A stretch of 64,000 bases of DNA from Cellulomonas fulva. GTDB taxonomy: Bacteria > Actinomycetota > Actinomycetes > Actinomycetales > Cellulomonadaceae. Under the pieces are notes generated by a model. The model was given only the letters and a program-made list of their open reading frames with translations, was not told the DNA's origin and searched no databases. Where the stretch lies: the NCBI RefSeq assembly GCF_018531375.1, contig NZ_JAHBOH010000001.1, forward strand, positions 2,294,001 through 2,358,000, given 5' to 3'. Shown here piece after piece: positions 54,712 through 63,321 of this stretch (positions are counted from its first letter, which is position 1; each line of letters begins with the position of its first letter). Made by a program: the position numbers and the translations under genes.

Positions 54712-54887
54712 GGCGGAGGGTCCTCCCCGGCGTCCGGGCCTGCACGGATGCCGTCTGCGGCTGGTCCCGACGAGGATACGCGGCCGGGGCGCCGCGGCCC
54801 GGGACGACGCCCGCGGGGCGCGACGAGCGCCTGTGCGTCGATCGGGTGATCCGCGGACCTCGGAGCGATCCGTCCGGATCGTTCGGT

Positions 54888-54893
54888 TAGTCT
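54888..54893 (+). promoter_or_regulatory. Candidate -10 for the secreted-protein gene
   Basis: TAGTCT lies 60 bp before the ATG at 54954. The region about 18 bp upstream is not a clear sigma-A -35; an ECF-type promoter cannot be excluded. Confidence 0.35.
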
Positions 54894-54953
54894 CGCCCGG
54901 TCGCCCCCGGCAACAGGGGGTGCCGGAGACCGACGAACACGGGAGTGGGACGC

Positions 54954-55730
54954 ATGGGTGTGACGACTGCAGTGGCGGGCAAGCTGGGACGCAAGCGGCT
55001 GGTGGCAGTGCTGGCGGGGGCCGCGATGCTGGGCTCGGTCGCCGTCGCCGCGCCGGCGTCGGCGAGCGACGCGGAGGTCGCCGCCGCCACCATCTCGATC
55101 ACGGTGAGCGGCAAGACCAAGCCGGCCTCGGGCTGCCAGTACATCGTGTGGACGCTGAACGTCTCCGGGATGCAGGACCCGGACAACTTCTCGATCTCGA
55201 CCAAGATCGTCAAGAACGGCGAGGACCCGGTCTCCGGCTCGCTCGTCGACGGGTACGACTCGCTGAAGAACGGCGCGAACCGCGTCCGCGGCTACATCTG
55301 CTCCTCGACCGACCCGGCGGGCGTCTACAAGGCCCTCGCGTCGCTCAAGAAGAACGGCGCGGTCGTCAAGCAGGCGAAGTCCGTGAACTTCGGCCTGCGC
55401 GTCAAGCCGAAGGTCGCGTTCTCCGGCGTCGGCGGCCGTCCCGGCATCGACGGCTACATCACGGGCTACGCGCAGCCCGCGGTCGACGTCAAGGGCAAGA
55501 CGGTGAGCCTGTTCTTCAAGAAGAAGGGCGCGTCGTCGTACTCGTACCTCGGCACCAAGACGTTCGACAAGAACGGCTTCTTCAAGCTGACCTCGTCGAA
55601 GATCAACGCGGGCTACATCTACGCGTCGGTGAAGCAGCAGGGCTTCGTGCTGGCCACGAAGACCAAGCCGCTCGAGCTCGTCGTGAAGAGCAGCTCCTCG
55701 TCGCTGGGGAGCGTGCAGACGATCGGCTGA
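54954..55730 (+). CDS. Secreted lysine-rich protein of unknown function
   Basis: A 258-aa protein with a Sec signal: KLGRKRLVAVLAGAAMLGSVAVAAPASAS (cleavage after ASA, near residue 38). The mature part looks beta-rich and probably contains two Ig-like units, the first with two Cys (SGCQYIVW and GYICSS) that may form a disulfide, the second from PKVAFSGVGGRPGIDGYITG. It is unusually rich in Lys, Ser and Tyr for this genome. No named family recognised. A GTG at 54945 is an alternative start. It is divergent from the ECF sigma gene and followed by a strong terminator. Confidence 0.8.
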   Translation: MGVTTAVAGKLGRKRLVAVLAGAAMLGSVAVAAPASASDAEVAAATISITVSGKTKPASGCQYIVWTLNVSGMQDPDNFSISTKIVKNGEDPVSGSLVDGYDSLKNGANRVRGYICSSTDPAGVYKALASLKKNGAVVKQAKSVNFGLRVKPKVAFSGVGGRPGIDGYITGYAQPAVDVKGKTVSLFFKKKGASSYSYLGTKTFDKNGFFKLTSSKINAGYIYASVKQQGFVLATKTKPLELVVKSSSSSLGSVQTIG

Positions 55731-55749
55731 CCGATCGCCTGACCGCCAG

Positions 55750-55785
55750 GTGGGCGGGTGCGGCCGAGCGGCCGCACCCGCCCAC
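55750..55785 (+). terminator. Perfect 16-bp hairpin after the secreted-protein gene
   Basis: Arms 55750-55765 and 55770-55785 are exact reverse complements with loop GAGC, 20 bp after the stop codon. Confidence 0.8.
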
Positions 55786-55842
55786 GCGCGTCCAGCCGTT
55801 CATGCGCTGGACGACGAACCCCCGACGAAACACAGGTGGCTT

Positions 55843-58530
55843 ATGTTGACCCCCGTGACCCCACCTCTCCCTCCCCGTGACGTCCCCCGCGGTCTGGCGA
55901 GCCACGAGGTTCCCGAGCCGCTGCGCAACGACGTGCGCGTGCTCGGCGAGTTCCTCGGCCGCGTCCTGCGCGAGGCGGGCGGCGAGGACCTGCTGGCCGA
56001 CGTCGAGCGCCTGCGCGAGCTCTCGATCCAGGCGCACGACGAGCCGGAGAGCGACGCGCTCGCCCAGGCCGAGGCCCTGGTCGAGAGCTTCACGCTCGAC
56101 CGGGCGGAGCAGGTCGCGCGCGCGTTCACGTGCTACTTCCACCTTGCCAACACGGCGGAGGAGTACCACCGCGTCCGCGTGCTGCGCGAGCGCGAGGCGC
56201 ACGTCGACCCCAACGCCCTGACGCCCGACGACTCGCTCCCGGCCGCCGTCGTGCAGCTCGCGGGGGAGATCGGGCACGACGAGACGCGCGCCCGGCTCCG
56301 CGAGGTCGAGTTCCGGCCCGTGCTGACCGCGCACCCCACCGAGGCGCGCCGCCGTGCGGTGTCCCGCTCGATCCGCCGCATCGCCGAGCTCGTCGCCGAG
56401 CGCGACGAGCGGTCGACCGGCGGGATGTCGCTCGCGGAGAACGACCGCCGTCTGCTCGCGGAGATCGACACGCTGTGGCGGACCGCGCCGCTGCGCCAGG
56501 CCAAGCCGACCGTGCTCGACGAGGTGCGCACCGTGCTCGCCGTCTTCGAGTCCACGCTCGCGGACGTCCTGCCCGCGGTGTACCGGCGCCTCGACGACTG
56601 GCTCCTCGACGGCGAGGCCGGCACCACGCCGCCCGTCGTACGCCCGTTCGCGCGGCTCGGCACCTGGATCGGCGGGGACCGGGACGGCAACCCCAACGTG
56701 ACCGCCGAGGTGACCCGGGCCGCCGCGCAGCTGGCGTCCGAGCAGGCGCTTGTCGCCCTCGAGCAGTCCGCCCGGCGCACCGCCGCGGGTCTGACGCTCG
56801 ACGCGGTCGGCACGCCGCCCTCGTCGGACCTCAACGCCCTGTGGCAGCGCCAGCGGTCGCTCTCCGAGCACATCGCCGCGCGCGTCTCGGCGGACTCGCC
56901 GAACGAGCCGCACCGGCGCGAGCTGCTGTTCGTCGTCGAGCGGCTCGCCGCGACCCGCAGCCGCAACGCCGACCTGGCGTACGGCACGTCGGCCGAGCTC
57001 GAGTCGGACCTGCTCGTCGTGCAGCGCTCGCTCGCGGACGCGGGCGCGACCCGGCAGGCGTACGGCGACCTGCAGCGCCTGCTGTGGCAGGTGCAGACCT
57101 TCGGGTTCCACCTCGCTGAGCTCGAGCTGCGCCAGCACTCGCAGGTGCACGAGGGCGCGCTCGCGGACATCGAGGCCAAGGGCCTGGACGGCGACCTCGA
57201 GCCGCGCACGGTCGAGGTGCTGGACACGTTCCGCACGATCGGCACCATCCAGAAGCGGTTCGGGCCGGACGCCGCGCGCCGCTACATCGTGTCCTTCACG
57301 CAGTCCGCCGAGCACCTGGCGGCCGTGTACCGGCTCGCCGAGCTCGCGTACGGCGGCGCGGAGAACGTGCCGGTCATCGACGCGATCCCGCTGTTCGAGA
57401 CCTTCGCGGACCTCGAGGCGAGCGTCGACATCATGCAGGGCGCGCTCCAGCTGCCGCAGGTGCAGGAGCGGCTCGCGGCCAACGGCCGGCGCGTCGAGAT
57501 CATGCTCGGCTACTCGGACTCGTCGAAGGACGTGGGTCCCGTGGCCGCGACGCTCGCGCTGGACGACGCGCAGCGCCGGATCACGCAGTGGGCGCAGGAC
57601 AACGACCTCGTGCTCACGCTGTTCCACGGCCGCGGCGGCGCCCTCGGCCGCGGCGGCGGTCCGGCCAACCGCGCCGTGCTCGCGCAGCCGCCGGGCTCGG
57701 TGGACGGCCGGTTCAAGCTGACCGAGCAGGGCGAGGTCATCTTCGCGCGGTACGGCGACCCGCACATCGCCGCCCGGCACATCGAGCAGGTCGTCGCGGC
57801 GACGCTGCTCGCGGGCGCGCCGAGCGTGGAGCGCCGCAACGCGGACGCCGCGGAGCGCTTCGCCGGTCTGGCCTCCCGGCTGGACGAGGCGTCGCGTACG
57901 CACTTCCACGGCCTGGTCCGCGCCGAGGGCTTCCCGCAGTGGTTTTCCGAGGTCACGCCGCTCGAGGAGGTCGGGCTGCTGCCGATCGGCTCGCGTCCCG
58001 CGCGCCGCGGCCTGTCGGTCTCGAGCCTCGACGACCTGCGGGCGATCCCGTGGGTCTTCTCCTGGTCGCAGGCGCGCATCAACCTGGCCGGCTGGTACGG
58101 CCTGGGCACGGCGCTGGAGGCGGTCGACGACCTCGACGAGCTGCGGGCCGCGTACGCCAGCTGGCCGCTGTTCGCGACGATGATCGACAACGTCGAGATG
58201 TCGCTGGCCAAGACGGACGAGCGGATCGCGGCGCGCTACCTGGCGCTCGGCGACCGGGACGACCTGGCGCAGCTGGTGCTCGACGAGATGGCGCGGACGC
58301 GCCGCTGGGTGCTGGCGATCACCGAGTCGGACGCGATCCTGTCCCGCCGGCGCATCCTCGGCCGTGCGGTGCAGCTGCGCAGCCCGTACGTCGACGCCCT
58401 CTCCCTGCTCCAGCTGCGCGCGCTGCGCGGCCTGCGCACGGGCGACGCGGTCGAGCAGGCGGACGACCTGCGCCGGCTGCTGCTGCTCACCGTCAACGGC
58501 GTGGCCGCGGGCGTCCAGAACACGGGCTGA
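55843..58530 (+). CDS. ppc: Phosphoenolpyruvate carboxylase
   Basis: Carboxylates PEP to oxaloacetate to refill the TCA cycle. The 895-aa protein has VLTAHPTEARRR (catalytic His near 164), GGDRDGNPNV, TFGFHLAELELRQHS, GYSDSSKDVG and FHGRGGALGRGGGP (active-site loop), and ends VAAGVQNTG, the conserved C-terminus. The ATG at 55843 has AGGTGG upstream. A hairpin terminator follows at 58538. Confidence 0.97.
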   Translation: MLTPVTPPLPPRDVPRGLASHEVPEPLRNDVRVLGEFLGRVLREAGGEDLLADVERLRELSIQAHDEPESDALAQAEALVESFTLDRAEQVARAFTCYFHLANTAEEYHRVRVLREREAHVDPNALTPDDSLPAAVVQLAGEIGHDETRARLREVEFRPVLTAHPTEARRRAVSRSIRRIAELVAERDERSTGGMSLAENDRRLLAEIDTLWRTAPLRQAKPTVLDEVRTVLAVFESTLADVLPAVYRRLDDWLLDGEAGTTPPVVRPFARLGTWIGGDRDGNPNVTAEVTRAAAQLASEQALVALEQSARRTAAGLTLDAVGTPPSSDLNALWQRQRSLSEHIAARVSADSPNEPHRRELLFVVERLAATRSRNADLAYGTSAELESDLLVVQRSLADAGATRQAYGDLQRLLWQVQTFGFHLAELELRQHSQVHEGALADIEAKGLDGDLEPRTVEVLDTFRTIGTIQKRFGPDAARRYIVSFTQSAEHLAAVYRLAELAYGGAENVPVIDAIPLFETFADLEASVDIMQGALQLPQVQERLAANGRRVEIMLGYSDSSKDVGPVAATLALDDAQRRITQWAQDNDLVLTLFHGRGGALGRGGGPANRAVLAQPPGSVDGRFKLTEQGEVIFARYGDPHIAARHIEQVVAATLLAGAPSVERRNADAAERFAGLASRLDEASRTHFHGLVRAEGFPQWFSEVTPLEEVGLLPIGSRPARRGLSVSSLDDLRAIPWVFSWSQARINLAGWYGLGTALEAVDDLDELRAAYASWPLFATMIDNVEMSLAKTDERIAARYLALGDRDDLAQLVLDEMARTRRWVLAITESDAILSRRRILGRAVQLRSPYVDALSLLQLRALRGLRTGDAVEQADDLRRLLLLTVNGVAAGVQNTG

Positions 58531-58537
58531 TCGGTCC

Positions 58538-58580
58538 CGACGAGGCCCGGTCGCCCTCGGGGGGCGGCCGGGCCTCGTCG
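58538..58580. terminator. Bidirectional hairpin between ppc and the Nudix gene
   Basis: Outer arms 58538-58550 and 58568-58580 pair exactly (13 bp), with an inner CGCCC/GGGCG stem. It lies between convergent genes and can serve both. Confidence 0.7.
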
Positions 58581-58593
58581 TGCGTGGGGGACG

Positions 58594-59079
58594 TCAGTCG
58601 GTGGGCACCGAGATGATCGCGGGGACCGGGCCGCCGGCCCGCAGCAGGTCGAGCACCAGGCGCTCGTGCGGGACCACGCGCGGCAGGTCGTCGAGCGCGC
58701 ACCAGCGCATCTCGGCGCTCTTGTCCGGCTCCATCAGCGTCGGCTCGCCCCGCCACGTGCGGACCTGGAAGAACACGTCGACCCGCTGCTCGACCTGCGG
58801 CCCGCCGCGCTCGAACCGGTGCAGGGCGGTGACGGGCTCGAGGTCCTCGACCCGGACCTCGACGCCGCCCTCCTCACGGGCCTCGCGCACCGCCGCCTCG
58901 TGGACGGACTCGCCGGGGTCGACGTGGCCCGCGAGCGACGCCCACCAGCCGTCGCGGTAGCCGGTGTTCTGCCGCAGCTGCAGCAGCACCTCGTCGTCGC
59001 GGCGCAGCACCACGTACGCGGCCGCCACCAGCAGCGAGCGGTGCCCCAGGTGGTCGTCGGGTCGGTAGCTCTCGGTCAC
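58594..59079 (-). CDS. Nudix hydrolase at the end of the ykoFEDC operon
   Basis: A 161-aa pyrophosphohydrolase with the Nudix box GHVDPGESVHEAAVREAREEGGVEV (GX5EX7REUXEEXGU, residues about 53-77). The GTG overlaps the ykoC-like gene stop by 4 bp, so it should be co-transcribed with the TPP-riboswitch-controlled thiamine-precursor transporter. A role on a thiamine-related pyrophosphate or damaged precursor is inferred from context only; other Nudix substrates are possible. Confidence 0.88.
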   Translation of the reverse strand: MTESYRPDDHLGHRSLLVAAAYVVLRRDDEVLLQLRQNTGYRDGWWASLAGHVDPGESVHEAAVREAREEGGVEVRVEDLEPVTALHRFERGGPQVEQRVDVFFQVRTWRGEPTLMEPDKSAEMRWCALDDLPRVVPHERLVLDLLRAGGPVPAIISVPTD

Positions 59080-59891
59080 CCCGCGAGTGTGCCCCACGTG
59101 AGCAGCCACCCGAGCCGCCAGGTCACGAGCACGACCAGGGCGCACGTCCCGAGGGCCGACGCGGCGAGGACCGCGTCGGCGGGCCCCAGCGGCACCGGCC
59201 GGTGGACGGTCCGCGGCCCCGAGCCGAGCCCCCGCAGCTGCAGGCTCGTCGCCAGCCGCTCGCCCTGCCGGAGCGCGCCGACGAGCAGAGCGAACGCGGC
59301 CCGCGCGAGGGACGCGGGGTCGCGGGGGAGCGGTGCGCCCCGACGGCGGCCGGGGTCGCGCACGGCCTGGGCGCGCCGGATCGTCGTCCACGCCTCCGGC
59401 AGGCCCTCCAGCACGCGGTACCCGGCCAGGACGGCGTAGGTCACGTGCGCGGGCAGGCGGGCGTGCTGGTGCAGGCTCGTCATGAGCCGTGGTCCGTCGG
59501 TGGTCGCGGTCAGCACGAACGCGAGCAGGCCGACGACGAGCGTGCGCAGCGCGAGCGACGTTCCCACGGTCAGCCCCGTGCCGGTCACCTCCATCCCCGC
59601 GACCCGGGCCACGACCGGGCCGTCGCGGGTCACGGCGTTGACCGCCAGGATCGAGAGCGCGAACGGCGCGAACGCCAGCGCGGCCCGGGTGAGGGTGCGG
59701 ACCGGCAGGCGACCGGCCGCCGCTCCCGCGGGCACCAGCAGCAGCCCGACCAGCAGCGGCGTCGCGACGTCGACCGGCACCAGCAGCACGGTCGAGACGA
59801 CGAGCAGGACGACGAGCTTGACCGTCGGGTTGCGCCGGTGCAGCACCGAGTCGTGCTCCAGCGCGCGGCCGAACCGCGGCGCGCCGCTCAT
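59076..59891 (-). CDS. ykoC: ECF transporter T component (YkoC-like)
   Basis: Transmembrane energy-coupling subunit, 271 aa: N-terminal DSVLHRRNPTVKLVVLLVVS, about five helices, and the C-terminal coupling motif region (YRVLEGLPEAWTTIRRAQAVRD and a second Ala-Arg helix LATSLQLRGLG) used to contact the ATPases. ATG start overlaps the ATPase gene (ATGA). The operon order F-E-D-C matches Bacillus ykoFEDC. Confidence 0.88.
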   Translation of the reverse strand: MSGAPRFGRALEHDSVLHRRNPTVKLVVLLVVSTVLLVPVDVATPLLVGLLLVPAGAAAGRLPVRTLTRAALAFAPFALSILAVNAVTRDGPVVARVAGMEVTGTGLTVGTSLALRTLVVGLLAFVLTATTDGPRLMTSLHQHARLPAHVTYAVLAGYRVLEGLPEAWTTIRRAQAVRDPGRRRGAPLPRDPASLARAAFALLVGALRQGERLATSLQLRGLGSGPRTVHRPVPLGPADAVLAASALGTCALVVLVTWRLGWLLTWGTLAG

Positions 59892-61465
59892 GCGGGGACC
59901 CGGTGACCGGCCGCGCGCAGCCGGGTCCCCTCGACCAGTCCTGCGGCCACCATCACGCGCGGGTCGGCGTCCGGGCCCAGCAGCGCGTGCGTCGGGGCGT
60001 GCGCGAGGACGCGGCCGTCCCGCAGGACGACGACCTCGTCCGCGACCGCGGCGACGAGCGCGAGGTCATGCGTCACGACGACGAGCCCGCGCCCCTCGTC
60101 GGCGAGCGAGCGCAGCAGCGCCGCGGTCGCTCCTCCCGTCCGGGCGTCCTGCCCGAACGTGGGCTCGTCCGCGAGCAGCACGTCGTGCCCGCAGACCGCC
60201 GCCGCGGCGACCGACAGCCGGCGCTGCTGCCCGCCCGAGAGGCGGAACGGGTCCCGGTCGGCGAGGTGCGCGAGGTGCACCGCGGCCAGGGCGTCCGCGG
60301 CGACGGCATCGGGGTCGCGCACGCCGGCGCCCGCTCCGCCCGCGCCTCGTCGGCCCGGGCCTGGTCTCCGCACGCCCCTGCGACCCGCGCGCCGGCCAGC
60401 GCGCCGGGGTCCCCACGCGACCTCGTCGTGCACCCGTCGCGTGAGGAACTGCTGCTCGGGGCGCTGGAACACGACCCCGACGGAACCTCCGGTCACGGTG
60501 CCGGCGTGCGGCAGCAGACCGGCGAGCGCCAGCAGCAGCGTGCTCTTGCCCGAGCCGTTGAGCCCGACGACCGCGGTGACGCGCCCCGGCCGCACGTCGA
60601 GGTCGACGCCGCGCAACACCTCGCGACCGCCGCGACGGACCGCCAGCCCGCGCGCCGAGAGCGCGGGCGCCCCGGCCGGCACCGCGCGCGCCGGCGGCGG
60701 TTCGAGCGACGCGCCGGGCAGTCGGACCCCGAGCGTGGCCAGGTGGGCGGCCTCGTCGTGCAGCACCTCGCGGGTGGGACCGTCGACGACGAGCCTGCCG
60801 TCCGCGCCCAGCACGAGCGTGCGGGGCGGGAGGTCGACGACCTCGTCGAGCCGGTGCTCGACCAGGACCTGTGCCGCGCCGTCGACGTGCAGGAGCCGGC
60901 CGACGGCACGGGCGGCGGCGGGGTCGAGCAGTGCCGTCGGCTCGTCGAGCAGGAGCAGCCGCGGGTCGGCGACGAGGGTCGCGGCGAGCGCGACCCGCTG
61001 GCCCTCGCCGCCCGACAGGTCCGCGGTGCGCCGGTGCCGCAGGTGCGCGGCACCGACGCGCGCGAGCGCCCGGTCGACGGCGGCGTCGATCGCCGCGACC
61101 GGCCACGCGCGGTTCTCGAGCGGGAACGCGACCTCGTCGGCGACCGTCGGCAGGCACAGCTGGTCCGCCGGGTCCTGCCCCAGCGTGCCGACGTCCCGCG
61201 CGAGGTCGGCCGGGGACGTCGCCGTGGTGTCCCGACCGCCGACCAGCACGCGACCGGCGACGTCGGCGTCGACGAGCTGCGGCACGACGCCCGCGAGGAC
61301 GCGCAGCAGCGTGCTCTTGCCCGAGCCCGAGGGGCCGAGCAGCAGGACGCGCTCGCCGGGCGCCACCTCGAGGTCGACGTCCCGGAGCACCGCCCGGTGC
61401 CCCGGGTAGGCCACGGTCAGCCCGGACGTCTCGAGAACCGCGGTCTCGTGAAGGGCGGTGGTCAC
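59888..61465 (-). CDS. ykoD: ECF transporter ATPase with two fused ATP-binding domains (YkoD-like)
   Basis: A 525-aa protein with two ABC ATPase domains. First: Walker A GPSGSGKST, signature LSGGEGQR, Walker B LLLLDEPTALLD. Second: Walker A GLNGSGKST, signature LSGGQQRR, Walker B DVLLADEPTFGQD. Odd: a Gly/Arg/Ala-rich insert (GRRAGRRGVRRPGPGRRGAGG, near residues 375-400) interrupts the second domain before its signature motif. GTG start overlaps the ykoE stop (GTGA). Confidence 0.92.
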   Translation of the reverse strand: MTTALHETAVLETSGLTVAYPGHRAVLRDVDLEVAPGERVLLLGPSGSGKSTLLRVLAGVVPQLVDADVAGRVLVGGRDTTATSPADLARDVGTLGQDPADQLCLPTVADEVAFPLENRAWPVAAIDAAVDRALARVGAAHLRHRRTADLSGGEGQRVALAATLVADPRLLLLDEPTALLDPAAARAVGRLLHVDGAAQVLVEHRLDEVVDLPPRTLVLGADGRLVVDGPTREVLHDEAAHLATLGVRLPGASLEPPPARAVPAGAPALSARGLAVRRGGREVLRGVDLDVRPGRVTAVVGLNGSGKSTLLLALAGLLPHAGTVTGGSVGVVFQRPEQQFLTRRVHDEVAWGPRRAGRRAGRRGVRRPGPGRRGAGGAGAGVRDPDAVAADALAAVHLAHLADRDPFRLSGGQQRRLSVAAAAVCGHDVLLADEPTFGQDARTGGATAALLRSLADEGRGLVVVTHDLALVAAVADEVVVLRDGRVLAHAPTHALLGPDADPRVMVAAGLVEGTRLRAAGHRVPA

Positions 61466-62088
61466 GCGACCGGGACCTCGTCGTGCGGCCGCTCGGCCGC
61501 CGCGGCCCCCACCCGACGAGCACGCCCGAGCGCCGTGTTGTCGAGCACGCCGGTGCGCGCGAGCGCGTCGCCCAGGACGCGCGCCAGCAGCCCGCAGAGC
61601 AGCACGCTCGAGACGACGGTGAGCCCCAGGCGCCAGGCGAACCAGTCCTGCTGGAGCCAGCCGAACCGGACCGCCCCGAGCGCGACCGAAGCGAGTCCCG
61701 CGCTCACGCCGGACGCGACGAACACGCCCCAGCCGTACCGGCGGTAGCGCGTCAGCGCGAACGGCAGCTCCGCGCCGGCGCCCTGCACGAACCCGACGAG
61801 CAGCAGCATCGGCCCGACCGGCGAGGCCAGGAACGCGACCTCGACGAACGCGGCGACGATCTCCACCACGATCCCGACGAACGGCTTGCGCACGATGTAC
61901 GTCGCGAGCGGCGCCGCGATCATCCAGCCGCCCGCGAGCACGTGCTGCGCCAGGTCGCCGAACGGCCCCATCGCGAGCTGCAGCGCGCCCCACGCCTGCA
62001 CGAGCGCCCAGTACAGGAACCCGAACACCACCGCGAGGACCGCCAGCAGCACCAGGTCGGCCAGCGTGAGGCCGCGGCGCGCGCTCAC
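61462..62088 (-). CDS. ykoE: ECF transporter substrate-binding (S) component, YkoE family
   Basis: A 208-aa membrane protein with about five to six helices (LADLVLLAVLAVVFGFLYWALVQAWGAL, MLLLVGFVQGAGAELPFALTRYRRYGW, VFVASGVSAGLASVAL), the YkoE pattern. It provides substrate specificity, thought to be thiamine or its hydroxymethylpyrimidine precursor. GTG start overlaps the ykoF stop by 4 bp. The TPP riboswitch upstream supports the thiamine link. Confidence 0.9.
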   Translation of the reverse strand: MSARRGLTLADLVLLAVLAVVFGFLYWALVQAWGALQLAMGPFGDLAQHVLAGGWMIAAPLATYIVRKPFVGIVVEIVAAFVEVAFLASPVGPMLLLVGFVQGAGAELPFALTRYRRYGWGVFVASGVSAGLASVALGAVRFGWLQQDWFAWRLGLTVVSSVLLCGLLARVLGDALARTGVLDNTALGRARRVGAAAAERPHDEVPVA

Positions 62089-62771
62089 CGGGCCACCTCG
62101 CTCGTCGTCGCCGGGGCGGCCGACGAGCCCGTGGCCGCCCAGGACGGCGAGCCCACGACGACCGTCGCGTGCGTGACGACGTGCCGCACCGACGCCGCCG
62201 CACCGAGCCAGCCGGCGGCCACGGTGGTCAGGACGTCGGTGAGGTCGCCGTCGAGCCGCGTGACGAAGTGCTCCGACGAGACGGCGACCCGCTCGCGCGC
62301 CCCGTCGATCGCGGCCGTGATGGCGGCCATGTGGTCCCCGGTGCGGCCCGGCCCGCCGTCGTCGAGCGGGTACAGCGCCCAGTGCGCCGCGGCGCGCACG
62401 CCGCTGGGTGCCAGCACGGGCGGCGTGACGCGCGTGAGCAGCGCGTCGTCGGGCAGCGCGCAGTCGACCTCGCCCGGGCAGCCGCGGGAGAGCTGCACGT
62501 GTGCGACGACGTGCCCGCCCGTCCCGGCGGCGGCGACCAGGGCGGCGTGCAGGTACGTCAGCACGTCGGCCTCGGTGCCCCGCACGAACGTCGACACGTC
62601 GTCGGTCACCACCTCGACGCCGGTGCGCGGGGTCCGGCCGAGCACGTCGGTGAGCACGGCGACGAAGTCTTCCCGGTGCGGGTGCATCGAGAACCGCGCG
62701 CCGACGCCCAGGTCGGCGGGTGTGGGTGTGTGGGCGGGTCGCTCGGGGCTGAGGACGCTGTCGGGGGTCAT
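62085..62771 (-). CDS. ykoF: YkoF-like thiamine/HMP-binding protein
   Basis: A 228-aa soluble protein with two similar alpha/beta halves (GARFSMHPHREDFVAVLTDVLGRT and AHWALYPLDDGGPGRTGDHMAAITAAI), the YkoF layout that binds thiamine or HMP. VQLSRGCPGEVDC holds two Cys. It is first in the operon, behind a riboswitch leader of about 140 nt. The ATG has AAGGAG 8 nt upstream; the frame is open to 62936 but crosses the leader. Confidence 0.87.
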   Translation of the reverse strand: MTPDSVLSPERPAHTPTPADLGVGARFSMHPHREDFVAVLTDVLGRTPRTGVEVVTDDVSTFVRGTEADVLTYLHAALVAAAGTGGHVVAHVQLSRGCPGEVDCALPDDALLTRVTPPVLAPSGVRAAAHWALYPLDDGGPGRTGDHMAAITAAIDGARERVAVSSEHFVTRLDGDLTDVLTTVAAGWLGAAASVRHVVTHATVVVGSPSWAATGSSAAPATTSEVAR

Positions 62772-62912
62772 GCGGGCTCCTTCGTCATGCCGGACCCCCG
62801 GGCAGCCCACGGCCCCGGCACCCGACGACGCCGCCCGCCCACCGTCCCCGGGGCGCGCGGGCGCCCACGAGCCCGGCGGACGTGACCGCGCCGGCGACCG
62901 CCGACGACGTAC

Positions 62913-63015
62913 GCCCTGCTCCCTACGCTGGTGCAAACCAGGTCAGGTTCCACGGGTCTGCAGGTGGGACGGGTGTCCGGCCTGCACTCTCAGCGCTCGT
63001 GCGCTCCCCGGGGGC
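62913..63015 (-). promoter_or_regulatory. TPP (THI-box) riboswitch
   Basis: Read on the minus strand, the conserved blocks occur in order: P3 AGCGC/GCGCT closing into CTGAGAG (62993-62987), ACCC then GAACCTGACCTGG (62950-62938) and CCAGCGTAGGGA (62931-62920). P1 is short (GCCC with GGGC). The -10 TACGGT at 63034-63029 would start transcription near 63022, right at the aptamer. The expression platform is not resolved; candidate stems lie near 62843-62875. It should turn ykoFEDC off when TPP is high. Confidence 0.93.
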
Positions 63016-63028
63016 TGTGTCGTGGCCG

Positions 63029-63034
63029 ACCGTA
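63029..63034 (-). promoter_or_regulatory. -10 element of the ykoF operon
   Basis: TACGGT on the minus strand, about 7 nt before the predicted 5' end of the riboswitch transcript. No clear -35 is seen. Confidence 0.45.
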
Positions 63035-63321
63035 GCGCGCACCGCCCGGGCATCGGCACCCCGGTCCCGACTGGTGGACCAAGCCGCCGTCGTCGGCTCG
63101 GTCGGCCGCTCGCTAGGCCGTACGGGTGATCGTGTGCTGGGGGCTTCCTTCTTCAGGGGCTTTCCAGGACGCTCCCAGCATCGCGGTCGGTTGGCCGGGG
63201 TGTTCTTCGTTGCAGGGGGCTGTTGTGCTTGCGTGGGTGCGGACGCGTCGGGTTGTCGCGGCGACGGTGCGTACGTTTACCCGCGTTGTCGTGCTTGAAG
63301 GAAACGGTTAGGTGGTTCCCC
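63035..63321. other. Divergent gap before the orphan ORF
   Basis: About 290 bp between the riboswitch promoter and the ORF at 63322. Base composition changes here: from about 63120 the sequence becomes visibly richer in T and A. I see no tRNA, direct repeat or integrase-type site that would mark an island border. Confidence 0.4.
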
